Positions 24,719 to 33,781 of a stretch of DNA of 37,605 nucleotides are shown in pieces (the first letter of the stretch is position 1; each line of letters starts with the position of its first letter). This DNA is from an uncultured Granulosicoccaceae bacterium (GTDB lineage Bacteria > Pseudomonadota > Gammaproteobacteria > Granulosicoccales > Granulosicoccaceae). Under the pieces are notes generated by a model. It made no database searches. It saw only the letters and a list, made by a program, of their open reading frames with translations, and was not told the DNA's origin. Where the stretch lies: contig CALHOU010000101.1 in assembly GCA_938035945.1 (NCBI GenBank), forward strand, positions 1 to 37,605. Reading direction: 5' to 3'. Position numbers and translations under genes: made by a program.

Positions 24719-24744
24719 CGTGTTATGTTATGCCCGATAACACG
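24719..24744 (+). promoter_or_regulatory. Inverted repeat in the hemL leader
   Basis: CGTGTTAT (24719-24726) and ATAACACG (24737-24744) are perfect eight-base inverted repeats around a ten-base spacer, ending about four bases before the hemL GGAG ribosome-binding site. It could be an mRNA hairpin near the ribosome-binding site or a protein operator in the rubA-hemL divergent region. Only the symmetry is seen. Confidence 0.4.
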
Positions 24745-24758
24745 ATCTGGAGTCAGTT

Positions 24759-26048
24759 TTGAGTACAGCAGAAACCCTTTTTGAGCGAGCCCAAAAGGTC
24801 ATTCCCGGCGGCGTGAACTCACCCGTGCGCGCGTTTGGCAGTGTCGGTGGTACCCCACGATTTATAAAAAGTGCCAGCGGTGCTTACATTACCGATTCCA
24901 ATGATCAGCAATACGTTGATTACGTTGGCTCATGGGGGCCGATGCTACTTGGCCACGCACATCCAGACGTTATTGAAGCGGTGCGAGAAGCCGCCGTTAG
25001 CGGGCTTAGCTTCGGCGCGCCAACCGAACGCGAAACACAGATGGCCGAACTATTGTGCAAAATCGTGCCATCGATAGAATCGGTACGCATGGTCAGTTCA
25101 GGCACCGAAGCCACGATGAGCGCAATACGTCTTGCTCGCGGATTTACCGGCCGAGACGATATCGTCAAATTTGAGGGCTGCTATCACGGTCACTCAGATT
25201 CACTGCTGGTAAAAGCCGGGTCCGGCGCACTCACCTTGGGTGTACCCAATTCCCCCGGTGTACCTGCAGCGTTTGCTCAACATACTCTCACCCTGCCGTT
25301 TAATGATATCGATGCAGTGGAAACCTTGTTTGCCGCCAAAGGCGATTCGATTGCGTGCATCATAGTTGAACCGATTGCAGGCAACATGAATTTCATCGAA
25401 CCGGTGCCTGGCTTTTTAGAAAGTTTACGACGCGTGTGTGACAAACACGGCACGGTTTTAATTTTCGATGAAGTGATGACCGGTTTTCGTGTTGCTCTTG
25501 GTGGCGCACAAGAGCGTTATAACATCACGCCCGACTTAACCACTTTGGGCAAAGTGATTGGTGGCGGTATGCCAGTTGGTGCATTTGGTGGACGTAAAGA
25601 CATCATGGACCATATCGCACCCGTGGGTAGCGTGTATCAAGCGGGTACGCTCTCTGGCAACCCAATTGCGATGGCCGCTGGCATCACAACTTTAGAGTTG
25701 CTGTCTAAACCCGGCTTTCATCAACAGCTTGATGATGCCTGCGCGCAACTGCTAACTGGCTTGCGAGATGCTGCGAAACAGCACGGTATTCCGTTTTACG
25801 CATCTCATGCCGGTGGTATGTTTGGTCTGTTTTTCACCCAAGAGCCAAGCGTGTCAAGTTTTGCCCAAGTCATGGCTTGCAACGCTGATCACTACAAAAC
25901 GTTTTTCCATCACATGCTCAATGCCCAAGTGTACTTAGCACCTTCCGCATTTGAAGCAGGCTTTATAAGTTCTGCGCACACTAAAACCGAAATTGATAAA
26001 ACCGTGGCTGCAGCAAGCCATGCGTTTGCAAACATGGCAAACGCGTAA
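24759..26048 (+). CDS. hemL: Glutamate-1-semialdehyde 2,1-aminomutase
   Basis: HemL is a PLP enzyme that converts glutamate-1-semialdehyde to 5-aminolevulinate in the C5 route to haem. The 429-residue protein has the PLP-binding Lys265 in [18 protein letters not shown], the [15 protein letters not shown] phosphate-binding block and FDEVMTGFR. The start is TTG at 24759, supported by GGAG seven bases upstream and by the normal family N-terminus ([21 protein letters not shown]). It is divergent from rubredoxin. An inverted repeat sits just before its ribosome-binding site. A sulfotransferase-like gene follows after 12 bases. Confidence 0.97.
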   Translation: MSTAETLFERAQKVIPGGVNSPVRAFGSVGGTPRFIKSASGAYITDSNDQQYVDYVGSWGPMLLGHAHPDVIEAVREAAVSGLSFGAPTERETQMAELLCKIVPSIESVRMVSSGTEATMSAIRLARGFTGRDDIVKFEGCYHGHSDSLLVKAGSGALTLGVPNSPGVPAAFAQHTLTLPFNDIDAVETLFAAKGDSIACIIVEPIAGNMNFIEPVPGFLESLRRVCDKHGTVLIFDEVMTGFRVALGGAQERYNITPDLTTLGKVIGGGMPVGAFGGRKDIMDHIAPVGSVYQAGTLSGNPIAMAAGITTLELLSKPGFHQQLDDACAQLLTGLRDAAKQHGIPFYASHAGGMFGLFFTQEPSVSSFAQVMACNADHYKTFFHHMLNAQVYLAPSAFEAGFISSAHTKTEIDKTVAAASHAFANMANA

Positions 26049-26060
26049 AAGGCAAACAAG

Positions 26061-26783
26061 ATGGGATTAAGCATTGCCATGTGGTCTGGCCCGCGCAATA
26101 TTTCCACCGCCATGATGCGGGCCTGGGAAAACAGAAGCGATTGTCAGGTAGTGGATGAAGCGTTTTACGCCTACTTCTTAAAACACACGGGCATGGACCA
26201 TCCCATGCGCGATCAGATAATTGAACAGCATGAAGCTGATTTGGATAAGGTGATTGAGATGGTATCAACACCACCACTAGAGGGGCTGTTCTATCAAAAA
26301 CACATCAGCACACACATGCTTGAACACATGCCATTGGATTGGTTGTCGCAAGTACAAAACCTATTTTTAATTCGCGACCCACGCTATATGGTGGCCTCTT
26401 ACACGGCTAAGCGTGATAGCAGTGACGCCAGTGATTTGGGCTACACGCAATTAGAAACTTTGTTTGACGTTGCCAGCGCACTACCCGAGCAGGAGCCGCT
26501 GGTAATTGACAGCCGTCAATTTTTAGAACAACCCGAAGCCTACTTACGTTATATCTGCAAACACTTAAACATTGAGTTTGAGTCGAACATGCTCAGTTGG
26601 CCTGCCGGTACAAGAGACAGCGATGGTGTGTGGCACAAGCATTGGTATGATTCGGTAAAGGCCAGTACCGGGTTTGGCTTGCCTCGAACAAGTTTGCCAA
26701 CGCTAACCAAAGCACAGCAAGCTCTAGCTGATCAGTGCATGCCGCACTTTGAAGCGCTTAACCGGCATGCACTGAACTTATAA
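26061..26783 (+). CDS. Sulfotransferase-like P-loop protein
   Basis: This 240-residue protein opens with a loop MWSGPRNISTAMMRAW that corresponds to the PAPS 5'-phosphosulfate-binding loop of the sulfotransferase superfamily. It also has LIRDPRYMVASY, resembling the 3'-phosphate-binding motif. Members of this family are often loosely annotated as sulfotransferase-like and occur fused to or near aminotransferases. The substrate is unknown, and transfer activity is not demonstrable from sequence. It starts 12 bases after hemL, so it is likely co-transcribed with it. Cytoplasmic; no signal peptide or membrane segment. Confidence 0.72.
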   Translation: MGLSIAMWSGPRNISTAMMRAWENRSDCQVVDEAFYAYFLKHTGMDHPMRDQIIEQHEADLDKVIEMVSTPPLEGLFYQKHISTHMLEHMPLDWLSQVQNLFLIRDPRYMVASYTAKRDSSDASDLGYTQLETLFDVASALPEQEPLVIDSRQFLEQPEAYLRYICKHLNIEFESNMLSWPAGTRDSDGVWHKHWYDSVKASTGFGLPRTSLPTLTKAQQALADQCMPHFEALNRHALNL

Positions 26784-26837
26784 TTTTAACGTGTAATCTC
26801 GCATAACTAAATTCTCATGCGGATATGTTGAGAGAAC

Positions 26838-27353
26838 CTAGAAGTAGAACTTCAAACCAAAACTGACGGCTGAAATGTCTTCGAACAAACCTTCATCGCG
26901 CACGTAGCGCATGTAGTCGGCGGTCAAATCAATTCGTTCACTGATCTTGGTTTCCATGCCAGCGCCGTATGATAAACCGGTACGCTCATCAGAGAATTCG
27001 CGACCATCGACAACTTGCGTTAAGTTAACTGCGCTAAAGCCACCCATTGCATAAAACGCACTGTTAAACCCAATCGGCACATAGCCTTTTAAAAACAATC
27101 CCATGTAAGCCGAACTGAATTCATCATACGATGAATCACGATCATCAGAACCGAAGCCCACATGCGCTTCCAGATCAAGGTTTTGCGCGATCGGGGTGCC
27201 AAGACGAAAACGTAATCCCATCGGGTTAAGTTCACTGTCTAAGTTGTTTTCAACAGTAACGGATGTGCCTTCCACCGAAATATAACTACTGGCAGTTGCG
27301 CTGGTGGCGGCAAAGGCGGATAACAATGTGGTAATCAATAGAAATTTTCGCAT
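26838..27353 (-). CDS. Small outer-membrane beta-barrel protein
   Basis: The 171-residue product has a signal peptide (cleavage after ATASS or nearby) and alternating amphipathic strands ending in a terminal phenylalanine (SFGLKFYF), the usual signature recognised by the Bam complex. About 150 mature residues suit an eight-stranded barrel of the OmpA/OmpX or porin-like outer-membrane fold. The specific function is not recognisable. The ATG has a strong AAGGAG seven bases upstream. Immediately upstream lie an inverted repeat and a pair of direct repeats, suggesting regulated expression. It follows gcvP but is probably transcribed separately. Confidence 0.82.
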   Translation of the reverse strand: MRKFLLITTLLSAFAATSATASSYISVEGTSVTVENNLDSELNPMGLRFRLGTPIAQNLDLEAHVGFGSDDRDSSYDEFSSAYMGLFLKGYVPIGFNSAFYAMGGFSAVNLTQVVDGREFSDERTGLSYGAGMETKISERIDLTADYMRYVRDEGLFEDISAVSFGLKFYF

Positions 27354-27374
27354 GGTGTTCTCCTTGTCTGAAAT

Positions 27375-27399
27375 GGCTGTTTTATCGATACAAACAGCC
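27375..27399 (-). promoter_or_regulatory. Inverted repeat upstream of the barrel gene
   Basis: GGCTGTTT (27375-27382) and AAACAGCC (27392-27399) are perfect eight-base inverted repeats with a nine-base spacer that itself contains the palindrome TATCGATA. The element begins 22 bases upstream of the ATG and about 10 bases before AAGGAG. It may be a 5' UTR stem-loop or an operator. It is not followed by a U-run, so it is not a terminator for gcvP. Confidence 0.45.
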
Positions 27400-27401
27400 T
27401 A

Positions 27402-27427
27402 CCGGTTGAAACTGAACGCCGGTTGAA
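27402..27427. repeat. Two 9-base direct repeats (CCGGTTGAA), 17-base period
   Basis: CCGGTTGAA occurs at 27402-27410 and 27419-27427. Nine-base half-sites at this spacing resemble tandem sites for a transcription factor upstream of the barrel gene, but the period is not a whole number of helical turns and no regulator is known. Confidence 0.4.
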
Positions 27428-27469
27428 CGAACGCCTTGCAGAAACATCGTGTTACCGAAATGTGCACTA

Positions 27470-27495
27470 ATCTATGTGGCGTATCTATGTGACGT
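27470..27495. repeat. Tandem 13-base duplication across the gcvP stop codon
   Basis: ATCTATGTGGCGT (27470-27482) is followed directly by ATCTATGTGACGT (27483-27495), one mismatch. The second copy contains the gcvP stop codon and its last codons, so the first copy looks like a duplicated gcvP 3' end. Confidence 0.6.
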
Positions 27496-30337
27496 AGGAC
27501 TCCATTGGCGGACAGGAGCAAATCAGGTGCTTGTCGCCGTGCACATTATCAATACGCGATACTGGCGGCCAGTATTTGTCCGACCCCTCTCGCTCACCGC
27601 CAGGATAGGCCGCCGTGTGCCGACTATAGGGTCGGTTCCAGTCGTCGTCGAGCAACGTGTATGCGGTATGTGGTGCGTTCACCAACGGGTTGTTATCTGC
27701 CGGCCAGTCCCCATCGCGAACTTTGCAGGTTTCTGCATGGATAGACAACATTGCATCGATAAAGCGATCAATTTCTGTTTGCGATTCGCTCTCTGTTGGC
27801 TCGACCATGAGCGTCCCTGCTACAGGGAAAGACATGGTAGGCGCGTGGAAACCGTAGTCCATTAAACGCTTGGCTACATCATCAACGCTAATGCCTGCAT
27901 CTTTTTTCAAACCTCGGGTATCGAGTATGCATTCGTGTGCCACAAAACCATTTTCACCACGAAATAAAATCGGATAGTGTTCGCCAAGCCTGCGAGCGAT
28001 GTAATTGGCGTGCAACATCGCCACCTCCGTTGCGTGTTTTAATCCCGACCTGCCCATCATGCGTATGTACATCCAGGTAATCGGCAATATCATCGCACTA
28101 CCCCACGGCGCTGCGCTGACCGCACCCTCCTTATTAGGTAATTCACGATGACCAGGCAAAAAGTCTTTTAAGTGTTTACCGACACCGATCGGCCCTACAC
28201 CCGGCCCACCGCCACCGTGAGGAATGCAAAACGTTTTATGTAAATTCAAGTGCGACACGTCACCACCAAATTGGCCTGGCTTGGCCACACCTACCATCGC
28301 ATTTAAGTTCGCACCATCGATATATACTTGTCCGCCAACGGCATGCACTCTTTCACACACATCACGTATTTCGGTTTCAAATACACCATGGGTCGATGGA
28401 TAAGTGATCATGATTGCGGCGACCGCTTCGCCGTGTTCATCGAGTTTGGCTTGCAGATCGTTGACATCAACATTGCCAGCTTCATCGCAAGCTACCAGCA
28501 CAACCGATAGCCCCGCCATTTGTGCACTAGCAGGATTAGTTCCGTGCGCGGAGGCTGGAATCAAACATTTAGTGCGATTATGGTCACCTCGGCTGCGGTG
28601 ATAATTTTGAATAGCCAATAAACCCGCGTACTCACCTTGGCTACCAGCGTTAGGTTGCAACGACATGGCATCATAGCCTGTGCACTCACACAACATGTTT
28701 TCAATGTCAGTGATTAAGTCTCTGTAGCCTTGAGTTTGATTAGCTGGAGCGAACGGATGAATATCACTGAATTCAGGCCACGTGATCGGCGTCATCTCGG
28801 AAGCCGCATTTAACTTCATCGTACAAGAACCCAACGGAATCATCGAGCGATCAAGGGCTATATCTTTGGCCGCAAGTTCGCGCAGGTAGCGCATCATGTC
28901 TGTTTCGGAATGATAGGCATTAAAGCAGGCTTGCGATAAGTAAGTTAACGCTCGATCATTTTCAGAATCGCGTGACTCGGGCATAACGAGTTCCACTGCA
29001 TCTACATCCACAAGCGCTAAGGCTGCACAGGCCGCTTTTTGGTCAGCCACTGTGCTGGTTTCATCGAACGAAACAGTTACGTGTGTTGCGTCAACTTTTC
29101 GCAAGTTATAACCCAGTCTTACAGCCGCGGATAGGCATTGATCAGCATCGGCAACCCGAATATGCAAGGTATCGAACCAACGTTGGTTTAATATTTCAAG
29201 CCCCCGCTGTCGCACTGTTGCAGCCACTGTATCAGTAGCGTGACGAACGCGTCGTGCAATCGATTGCAAACCGTCCGGTCCGTGATAACAGGCATAAAAC
29301 GTAGCCACAATAGCTAACAGCGCTTGTGCTGTGCAGATGTTCGATGTGGCCATTTCGCGGCGAATATGCTGTTCACGGGTTTGCAACGCTAAACGATAAG
29401 CGCTTTCACCCGAAACTGTGATCGACTGGCCCACTAATCGACCTGGCAAACTGCGTTTTAACTTATCCGTCGTCGCCATATACGCCGCATGTGGTCCGCC
29501 AAAACCCATCGGCACGCCAAAGCGCTGCATACTGCCGATAACAATATCGGCACCGGCATCACCTGGTGCAGGTAACAACATTAATGACAGGGGGTCGGCT
29601 GCGACAACCAGCAACGACTTGTGTGCATGTGCAGCGTTGGCCAAAGGTGCCAGTTCAACCACCTCACCACAAGTGCCGGGGTATTGAACAAGCACGGCAA
29701 AGACCTTGTCGGCACGAGCTGAAATTTGTTGTTGCAACTCACTAACTGGCGCTACCAATAGTTCAATATGCATAGGTGCAGCGCGTGTGTGCAATATGTC
29801 GAGCGACTGTGGATGAAGATCGTCAGCCACTAACATTAGCGAGCGTTTACCACGAAAAGAACGGTGTGCCATAGCCATGGCTTCAGCAGCCGCTGTTCCT
29901 TCATCGAGTAAAGAGGCATTGGCTATGGGCATGGCGGTTAACTCAGTCACCAAGGTTTGAAAGTTGAACAGCGCTTCTAAACGCCCTTGCGCAATTTCTG
30001 GTTGATACGGGGTATAAGCGGTATACCAAGATGGGTTCTCAATCACGTTACGACGAATCACCGATGGTGTATGGCAATCGTGATAACCCATGCCGATTAA
30101 ACTGCGTAACACCTGATTGCGCGACGCAAGAGCGCGTATCTCATCCAGTGCCTCACTCTCATTAACGCCATCATCGAGTGCCAAATCATCATCGAGCAGT
30201 ATATTTTCTGGCACAATTTTCTTAACTAGAGATTGCAGTGATTGCTCGCCCAAAGTGTCAAGCATGTGTTGAATCTGCTGATCACTCGAACCAATGTGTC
30301 GCTTTACAAAGTCACTGGTAAAATTTTGCTGGCTCAT
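27485..30337 (-). CDS. gcvP: Glycine dehydrogenase (decarboxylating), P-protein
   Basis: GcvP is the PLP subunit of the glycine cleavage system: it decarboxylates glycine and passes the aminomethyl group to the lipoyl arm of GcvH. The 950-residue single-chain form contains both halves that are separate gcvPA/gcvPB proteins in other bacteria. The PLP lysine lies in [18 protein letters not shown] around residue 700, followed by the glycine-rich loop; the N-terminal half has [14 protein letters not shown]. It is last in gcvT-gcvH-gcvP, 42 bases after gcvH, under the tandem glycine riboswitch. Its C-terminus overlaps a small tandem duplication. Confidence 0.98.
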   Translation of the reverse strand: MSQQNFTSDFVKRHIGSSDQQIQHMLDTLGEQSLQSLVKKIVPENILLDDDLALDDGVNESEALDEIRALASRNQVLRSLIGMGYHDCHTPSVIRRNVIENPSWYTAYTPYQPEIAQGRLEALFNFQTLVTELTAMPIANASLLDEGTAAAEAMAMAHRSFRGKRSLMLVADDLHPQSLDILHTRAAPMHIELLVAPVSELQQQISARADKVFAVLVQYPGTCGEVVELAPLANAAHAHKSLLVVAADPLSLMLLPAPGDAGADIVIGSMQRFGVPMGFGGPHAAYMATTDKLKRSLPGRLVGQSITVSGESAYRLALQTREQHIRREMATSNICTAQALLAIVATFYACYHGPDGLQSIARRVRHATDTVAATVRQRGLEILNQRWFDTLHIRVADADQCLSAAVRLGYNLRKVDATHVTVSFDETSTVADQKAACAALALVDVDAVELVMPESRDSENDRALTYLSQACFNAYHSETDMMRYLRELAAKDIALDRSMIPLGSCTMKLNAASEMTPITWPEFSDIHPFAPANQTQGYRDLITDIENMLCECTGYDAMSLQPNAGSQGEYAGLLAIQNYHRSRGDHNRTKCLIPASAHGTNPASAQMAGLSVVLVACDEAGNVDVNDLQAKLDEHGEAVAAIMITYPSTHGVFETEIRDVCERVHAVGGQVYIDGANLNAMVGVAKPGQFGGDVSHLNLHKTFCIPHGGGGPGVGPIGVGKHLKDFLPGHRELPNKEGAVSAAPWGSAMILPITWMYIRMMGRSGLKHATEVAMLHANYIARRLGEHYPILFRGENGFVAHECILDTRGLKKDAGISVDDVAKRLMDYGFHAPTMSFPVAGTLMVEPTESESQTEIDRFIDAMLSIHAETCKVRDGDWPADNNPLVNAPHTAYTLLDDDWNRPYSRHTAAYPGGEREGSDKYWPPVSRIDNVHGDKHLICSCPPMESYVT

Positions 30338-30379
30338 AGTTACTGCTTTTCTCGATTATGTTTTCGCTGGCGTTTTTAC

Positions 30380-30769
30380 TTAGCCTTCCGAATCAACCAT
30401 ATTGGAATAGTCGTCCGGGTCCATCAGGTTTTCTACTTCGCTTACATCGTCGGGCTGCATCTTAAAAATCCAACCATCTTCGTATGGGCTGTCGTTGATT
30501 AACTCAGGGCTGTCGGCCAAAGCGCCATTGGTATCAATGATTTTGCCGGAGATTGGTGCGTATAAATCTGAGGCCGCTTTGACTGACTCCACAACCGCCA
30601 CCGCTTGCTCGGGCTCGCACTGCATATCCACTTCCGGGGTTTCTACAAACACAAGATCACCCAGTTGCTCTTGCGCATGCTCTGTGATGCCAATGGTCAC
30701 AGTGCCGTCATCGTTAATGCGCACCCATTCATGGGTAGAGGCCAATCGCAAATCACCAGGAATATCCAT
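30380..30769 (-). CDS. gcvH: Glycine cleavage system H protein
   Basis: GcvH carries the aminomethyl group on a lipoyl arm between GcvP and GcvT. The 129-residue protein has the lipoylation site Lys64 in VESVKAASDLYAP, the same number as in E. coli GcvH, and the family opening LRLASTHEWVRI. I chose the ATG at 30769, which has TTGGAG about eight bases upstream; an in-frame start four codons upstream is less likely. LipB and LipA, which make its cofactor, are encoded at 3744-5308. Confidence 0.97.
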   Translation of the reverse strand: MDIPGDLRLASTHEWVRINDDGTVTIGITEHAQEQLGDLVFVETPEVDMQCEPEQAVAVVESVKAASDLYAPISGKIIDTNGALADSPELINDSPYEDGWIFKMQPDDVSEVENLMDPDDYSNMVDSEG

Positions 30770-30828
30770 ACAACTCTCCAATAATGTAAAGCATTAAGTT
30801 TACTAACAAACGATGGTGCTTAGTGCTG

Positions 30829-31899
30829 CTACAGCAATTTCGTGAACGGCAATTCAACCGCATTAGCCGCACACGGCTTATCTCGTATAAGGACATCACA
30901 AGCACCAACCACCGGCTTGTTCACACGTGCCAAAGCAATTGACTTTTGCAGGCTGGGACTGAACGTACCTGAGGTGACTTTGCCAATGGTGCTGCCAGAG
31001 CGTTCGACCGTTTGCCCGGCTCGCATGATCCCACGCTGTTGTAATACCAAGGCCACTTGATGCACATCAGTACCATTGGCTTTTTGTTCGTACAGCACAT
31101 CACGGCCAATGAAATCGCGCTTTGGATCGCTAACATCAACCGCCCAGGCAATACCCGATTGAATAGGCGTATGATCTTCATCCAAATCTTGCCCGTACAA
31201 ACACATCCCAGCTTCAAGGCGTAAGGTATCTCGTGCGCCCAGACCACAGGCGCGTACCCCTAGATCGGTTAGGGTGGAAAATAATAGCGGCGCAAGCTCT
31301 GCTGGCAGGATAACTTCAAAACCATCTTCACCGGTGTAACCAGTTCGACCGATAAACCAGCCTGATTGTTCTACTGCGTAAAAGCGCTTTAGTTCCGCGA
31401 CATTAATATTGATGCCCATCGTGCTTAAAGCTTGAGCTAATTTCGCTTGCGCCTGTGGCCCTTGAACCGCAAGCATCGCGTTTGCATCAGGCACGTTTAA
31501 CGTTACGTTGTCGCGCAAATGTTCATTTAACCAGGCAATATCTTTGTCGCGGGTTGCCGCATTTACGACTAATCTAAAATTATTATCGCCCAATTTATAG
31601 GCGATAAGATCATCAAGCACGCCACCATCTTCATTGCACAAGCAACTGTACAGCGCTTGATTATGCGCAAGCTTTGCCACGTCATTAGTAAGCATGGAGC
31701 GCAACCAAGTTTGCGCATCAGTACCAGTGATATCGATCACCGTCATGTGCGAGACATCGAACACACCGGCCGCCTGCCTTACGCTTTGATGTTCTTCAAT
31801 TTGGGAACCATAGTGGATGGGCAACTGCCAGCCGAAAAAATCGACGAGCTTAGCCTTGGCATCGATGTGTGATTGATACAGCGGTGTTTTTAAATTCAC
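30829..31899 (-). CDS. gcvT: Aminomethyltransferase, glycine cleavage T protein
   Basis: GcvT takes the aminomethyl group from GcvH, releases ammonia and forms 5,10-methylene-THF. The 356-residue product begins (NLKTPLYQSHIDAKAKLVDFFGWQLPIHYGSQIEEH) like E. coli GcvT and contains RTGYTGEDGFEVI and the GLGARDTLRLEAGMCLYG block. I chose GTG at 31899; an in-frame GTG at 31938 would place the leader hairpins inside the coding region and add residues absent from the family. An AGG lies about 12 bases upstream of the chosen start. Expression is expected to follow glycine through the tandem riboswitch upstream. Confidence 0.95.
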   Translation of the reverse strand: MNLKTPLYQSHIDAKAKLVDFFGWQLPIHYGSQIEEHQSVRQAAGVFDVSHMTVIDITGTDAQTWLRSMLTNDVAKLAHNQALYSCLCNEDGGVLDDLIAYKLGDNNFRLVVNAATRDKDIAWLNEHLRDNVTLNVPDANAMLAVQGPQAQAKLAQALSTMGININVAELKRFYAVEQSGWFIGRTGYTGEDGFEVILPAELAPLLFSTLTDLGVRACGLGARDTLRLEAGMCLYGQDLDEDHTPIQSGIAWAVDVSDPKRDFIGRDVLYEQKANGTDVHQVALVLQQRGIMRAGQTVERSGSTIGKVTSGTFSPSLQKSIALARVNKPVVGACDVLIRDKPCAANAVELPFTKLL

Positions 31900-31920
31900 G
31901 TTTGGGCATTTACCTGTATA

Positions 31921-31962
31921 TGCATGAATCTCATGCACTTGCAGTTACGATACAAGTGTATC
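31921..31962 (-). promoter_or_regulatory. Candidate expression platform between riboswitch and gcvT
   Basis: In the minus-strand transcript three hairpins can form just after the second aptamer: GATAC/GTATC (31949-31962), CACTTG/CAAGTG (31936-31941 with 31953-31958) and a perfect seven-pair TGCATGA/TCATGCA (31921-31937). The first two share bases and exclude each other, as do the last two at their edge. The third lies close to the gcvT ribosome-binding region. This is what a glycine-controlled switch could use, but no folding was computed. Confidence 0.45.
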
Positions 31963-32154
31963 GCAGCCCCTCTGTCCGGGTACCTGAGAGATTCAAACGT
32001 GCATACGTTCTTTCCCCTTGGGCGGGTTGTTTTATCAACAACCACTCTCCAGAGTCGACTAGCTTCGATGGTCCGTTTGCCTGAGCGTTTCCGGGCGGTT
32101 GCGCCTTCGGCGCTGTACGTTAGCTATGCGACTGGCTACGTACAGACTCTCCCA
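31963..32154 (-). ncRNA. Tandem glycine riboswitch (two aptamers) upstream of gcvT
   Basis: The minus-strand sequence shows both aptamer cores of the glycine riboswitch. Aptamer I has GGGAGAGTCTGTAC at its 5' end (about 32141-32154), a long P3-type hairpin, GCGCCGAAGGCGCAA and GGAAACGCTCAGGCAAACGG. Aptamer II has CTCTGGAGAG, CGCCCAAGGGGAAAG and GAATCTCTCAGGTACCCGGAC, ending with AGAGGGG near 31966. Glycine binding in this class usually turns gcv expression on. It stands directly upstream of gcvT and about 68 bases after the lnt stop. Confidence 0.95.
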
Positions 32155-32175
32155 ACGAGCGTTCGTCGAATGCCC

Positions 32176-32204
32176 ACCTTATCGCTGTCTGGGAAAAATG
32201 TCCA
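32176..32204 (-). promoter_or_regulatory. Candidate promoter of the gcvTHP operon
   Basis: On the minus strand TGGACA (32199-32204; five of six to the -35) and TAAGGT (32176-32181; weak -10) are separated by 17 bases. Transcription from it would begin around 32168, some 14 bases before the first riboswitch aptamer, between the lnt stop and the riboswitch. Confidence 0.45.
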
Positions 32205-32221
32205 GTGCGAAAAAATGCAGG

Positions 32222-33754
32222 CTAGGTGCGTGGGGATTTACGCATAATCATCGCGATGAGTAACACCAACATGGCAAGAATAAATATCGGCCAATTACCG
32301 GTTTTTGCATAGAAACTTATACCCGTACGCGGCACCACGATGGTATCTAAAAAACCTTGGGTATTGTGCTTAATCGAAGCTTCAATACGCCCCTTGTGAT
32401 CAATCACCGATGACACACCGGTGTTCGTGACTCGGATTAATGGTCGCACCAATTCACGCGCACGCATTTGTGCTTTTTCCTGGTGCTGGTACGGCGCAAT
32501 TTTTTCACCAAACCAGGCATCGTTTGACACGTTGACCAACACGGTTGAATTGGGAATCAACTCGCGCATCTCTTCACCGAACACATCCTCATAACAAATG
32601 GATAAGCCAATCGGCTCACCTTTTAGCGTCATCGGTAAATTAGGACCCTCACCTTTTCCTAGGTCCGACATAGGAATTTCGATAAACGCTTCAAGCCAGC
32701 CCAAAATAAATCGGAATGGCATATATTCACCAAAAGGCACCAAATGCCTTTTTTGATAAAGCGCTTTTTCCCCAGCCAGTTGTCTTAGACTGTTGTAGCT
32801 CAATGTGCCGTCATGATAAAAACCGCCAGCAAGCACCTCGGTGCCTTTGCTGTGCAGCTCCTGCGCAAATGGCGCTATGGCTTTTTCTACGTTGGAAAAG
32901 TAAGTGGGTATAGCCGTCTCCGGCCAGATAATGATATCCGTTGGTGGTAAATCTTGAACCGACAAAGTCGTGTATTGCTGCAAGGAGCTGCGTAAGCGTT
33001 CTTGGCTGAATTTTAACTCTTGTGGAATGTTCGCTTGCACCAACCTGATTTTCAGCTCGGTAGGTTTAGCTTGTGTAAGCACCAGTTTATCGAGTGCTTG
33101 CAAGCCTAGAACCGACCCCACCAAAACCACACCCACAATGATGAAAGATACTATTCGTTGCGTTGGTCTGGTCCAATTATGTTTAACCATGTCACCCAGT
33201 ACGTTGGGCAAAAAAACAATAACAAAGCCAATCCCGTAAACCCCAATCCACGGTGCAAGCGCACCGAACAACTCAGTTGTTTGGCTGTAGCCCAACAAGG
33301 CCCACGGAAAACCTCCCATGATTTTCCCGCGAGCAAGCTCTGCCAGAACCCACAGACTGGCAAACAGCAATGCGCGCCATTGCCAACCAACTCGCTGCTT
33401 TAAGCGCAAGAAACCCCACACGGTGATTGCGGGAAACAAGGTCATGATTAACACGAACAATAAGGTCACGGCTGCTGCCAAAGGCGCGGTTGCAGAGCCG
33501 AACATGTGGATACTGTTATAAACCCAATTGACCGACAGGCCAAAGTAACCGAAGCCAAAACACCAACCGGCCCAGAAGCCCTGCTTTGGCGATAGGGTTT
33601 GTATGCTTTGATACAACCCAAACAAAAGCACAAACACCAGCAGCCAATGCACGTTATACGGTGCGAAAGTCAGCACCATCAAAGCACCCGCGCATAGCAG
33701 CAGCGGATATAAAATCAGTTTGTGTTTGGAACTAAGTGTTGAGGAAGTGTCCAT
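32222..33754 (-). CDS. lnt: Apolipoprotein N-acyltransferase
   Basis: Lnt adds the third acyl chain to the N-terminal cysteine of lipoproteins in the inner membrane. The 510-residue protein has several N-terminal membrane segments (to about residue 220) and a periplasmic nitrilase-like domain with the catalytic triad Glu279 (WPETAIPTYF), Lys335 (YQKRHLVPFGEY) and Cys387 (GLSICYEDVFGEE), plus a last membrane helix near the C-terminus. It follows corC by 27 bases in the conserved phoH-ybeY-corC-lnt order. Lgt of the same pathway is at 20210. Confidence 0.97.
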   Translation of the reverse strand: MDTSSTLSSKHKLILYPLLLCAGALMVLTFAPYNVHWLLVFVLLFGLYQSIQTLSPKQGFWAGWCFGFGYFGLSVNWVYNSIHMFGSATAPLAAAVTLLFVLIMTLFPAITVWGFLRLKQRVGWQWRALLFASLWVLAELARGKIMGGFPWALLGYSQTTELFGALAPWIGVYGIGFVIVFLPNVLGDMVKHNWTRPTQRIVSFIIVGVVLVGSVLGLQALDKLVLTQAKPTELKIRLVQANIPQELKFSQERLRSSLQQYTTLSVQDLPPTDIIIWPETAIPTYFSNVEKAIAPFAQELHSKGTEVLAGGFYHDGTLSYNSLRQLAGEKALYQKRHLVPFGEYMPFRFILGWLEAFIEIPMSDLGKGEGPNLPMTLKGEPIGLSICYEDVFGEEMRELIPNSTVLVNVSNDAWFGEKIAPYQHQEKAQMRARELVRPLIRVTNTGVSSVIDHKGRIEASIKHNTQGFLDTIVVPRTGISFYAKTGNWPIFILAMLVLLIAMIMRKSPRT

Positions 33755-33781
33755 CAGACGAAGCGGGCGCTATGGGTAGAA

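Noticed and set aside
26796..26825. CGCAT/ATGCG inverted repeat between the sulfotransferase-like and barrel genes
   Set aside because: Five-pair stem with a 12-base loop and no U-run on either strand; not a credible terminator.
27375..27399. Reading of the CTGT...ACAG repeat as a LexA box
   Set aside because: The spacing between CTGT and ACAG is 13 bases, not the eight of the LexA consensus, and the gene is not of SOS type.
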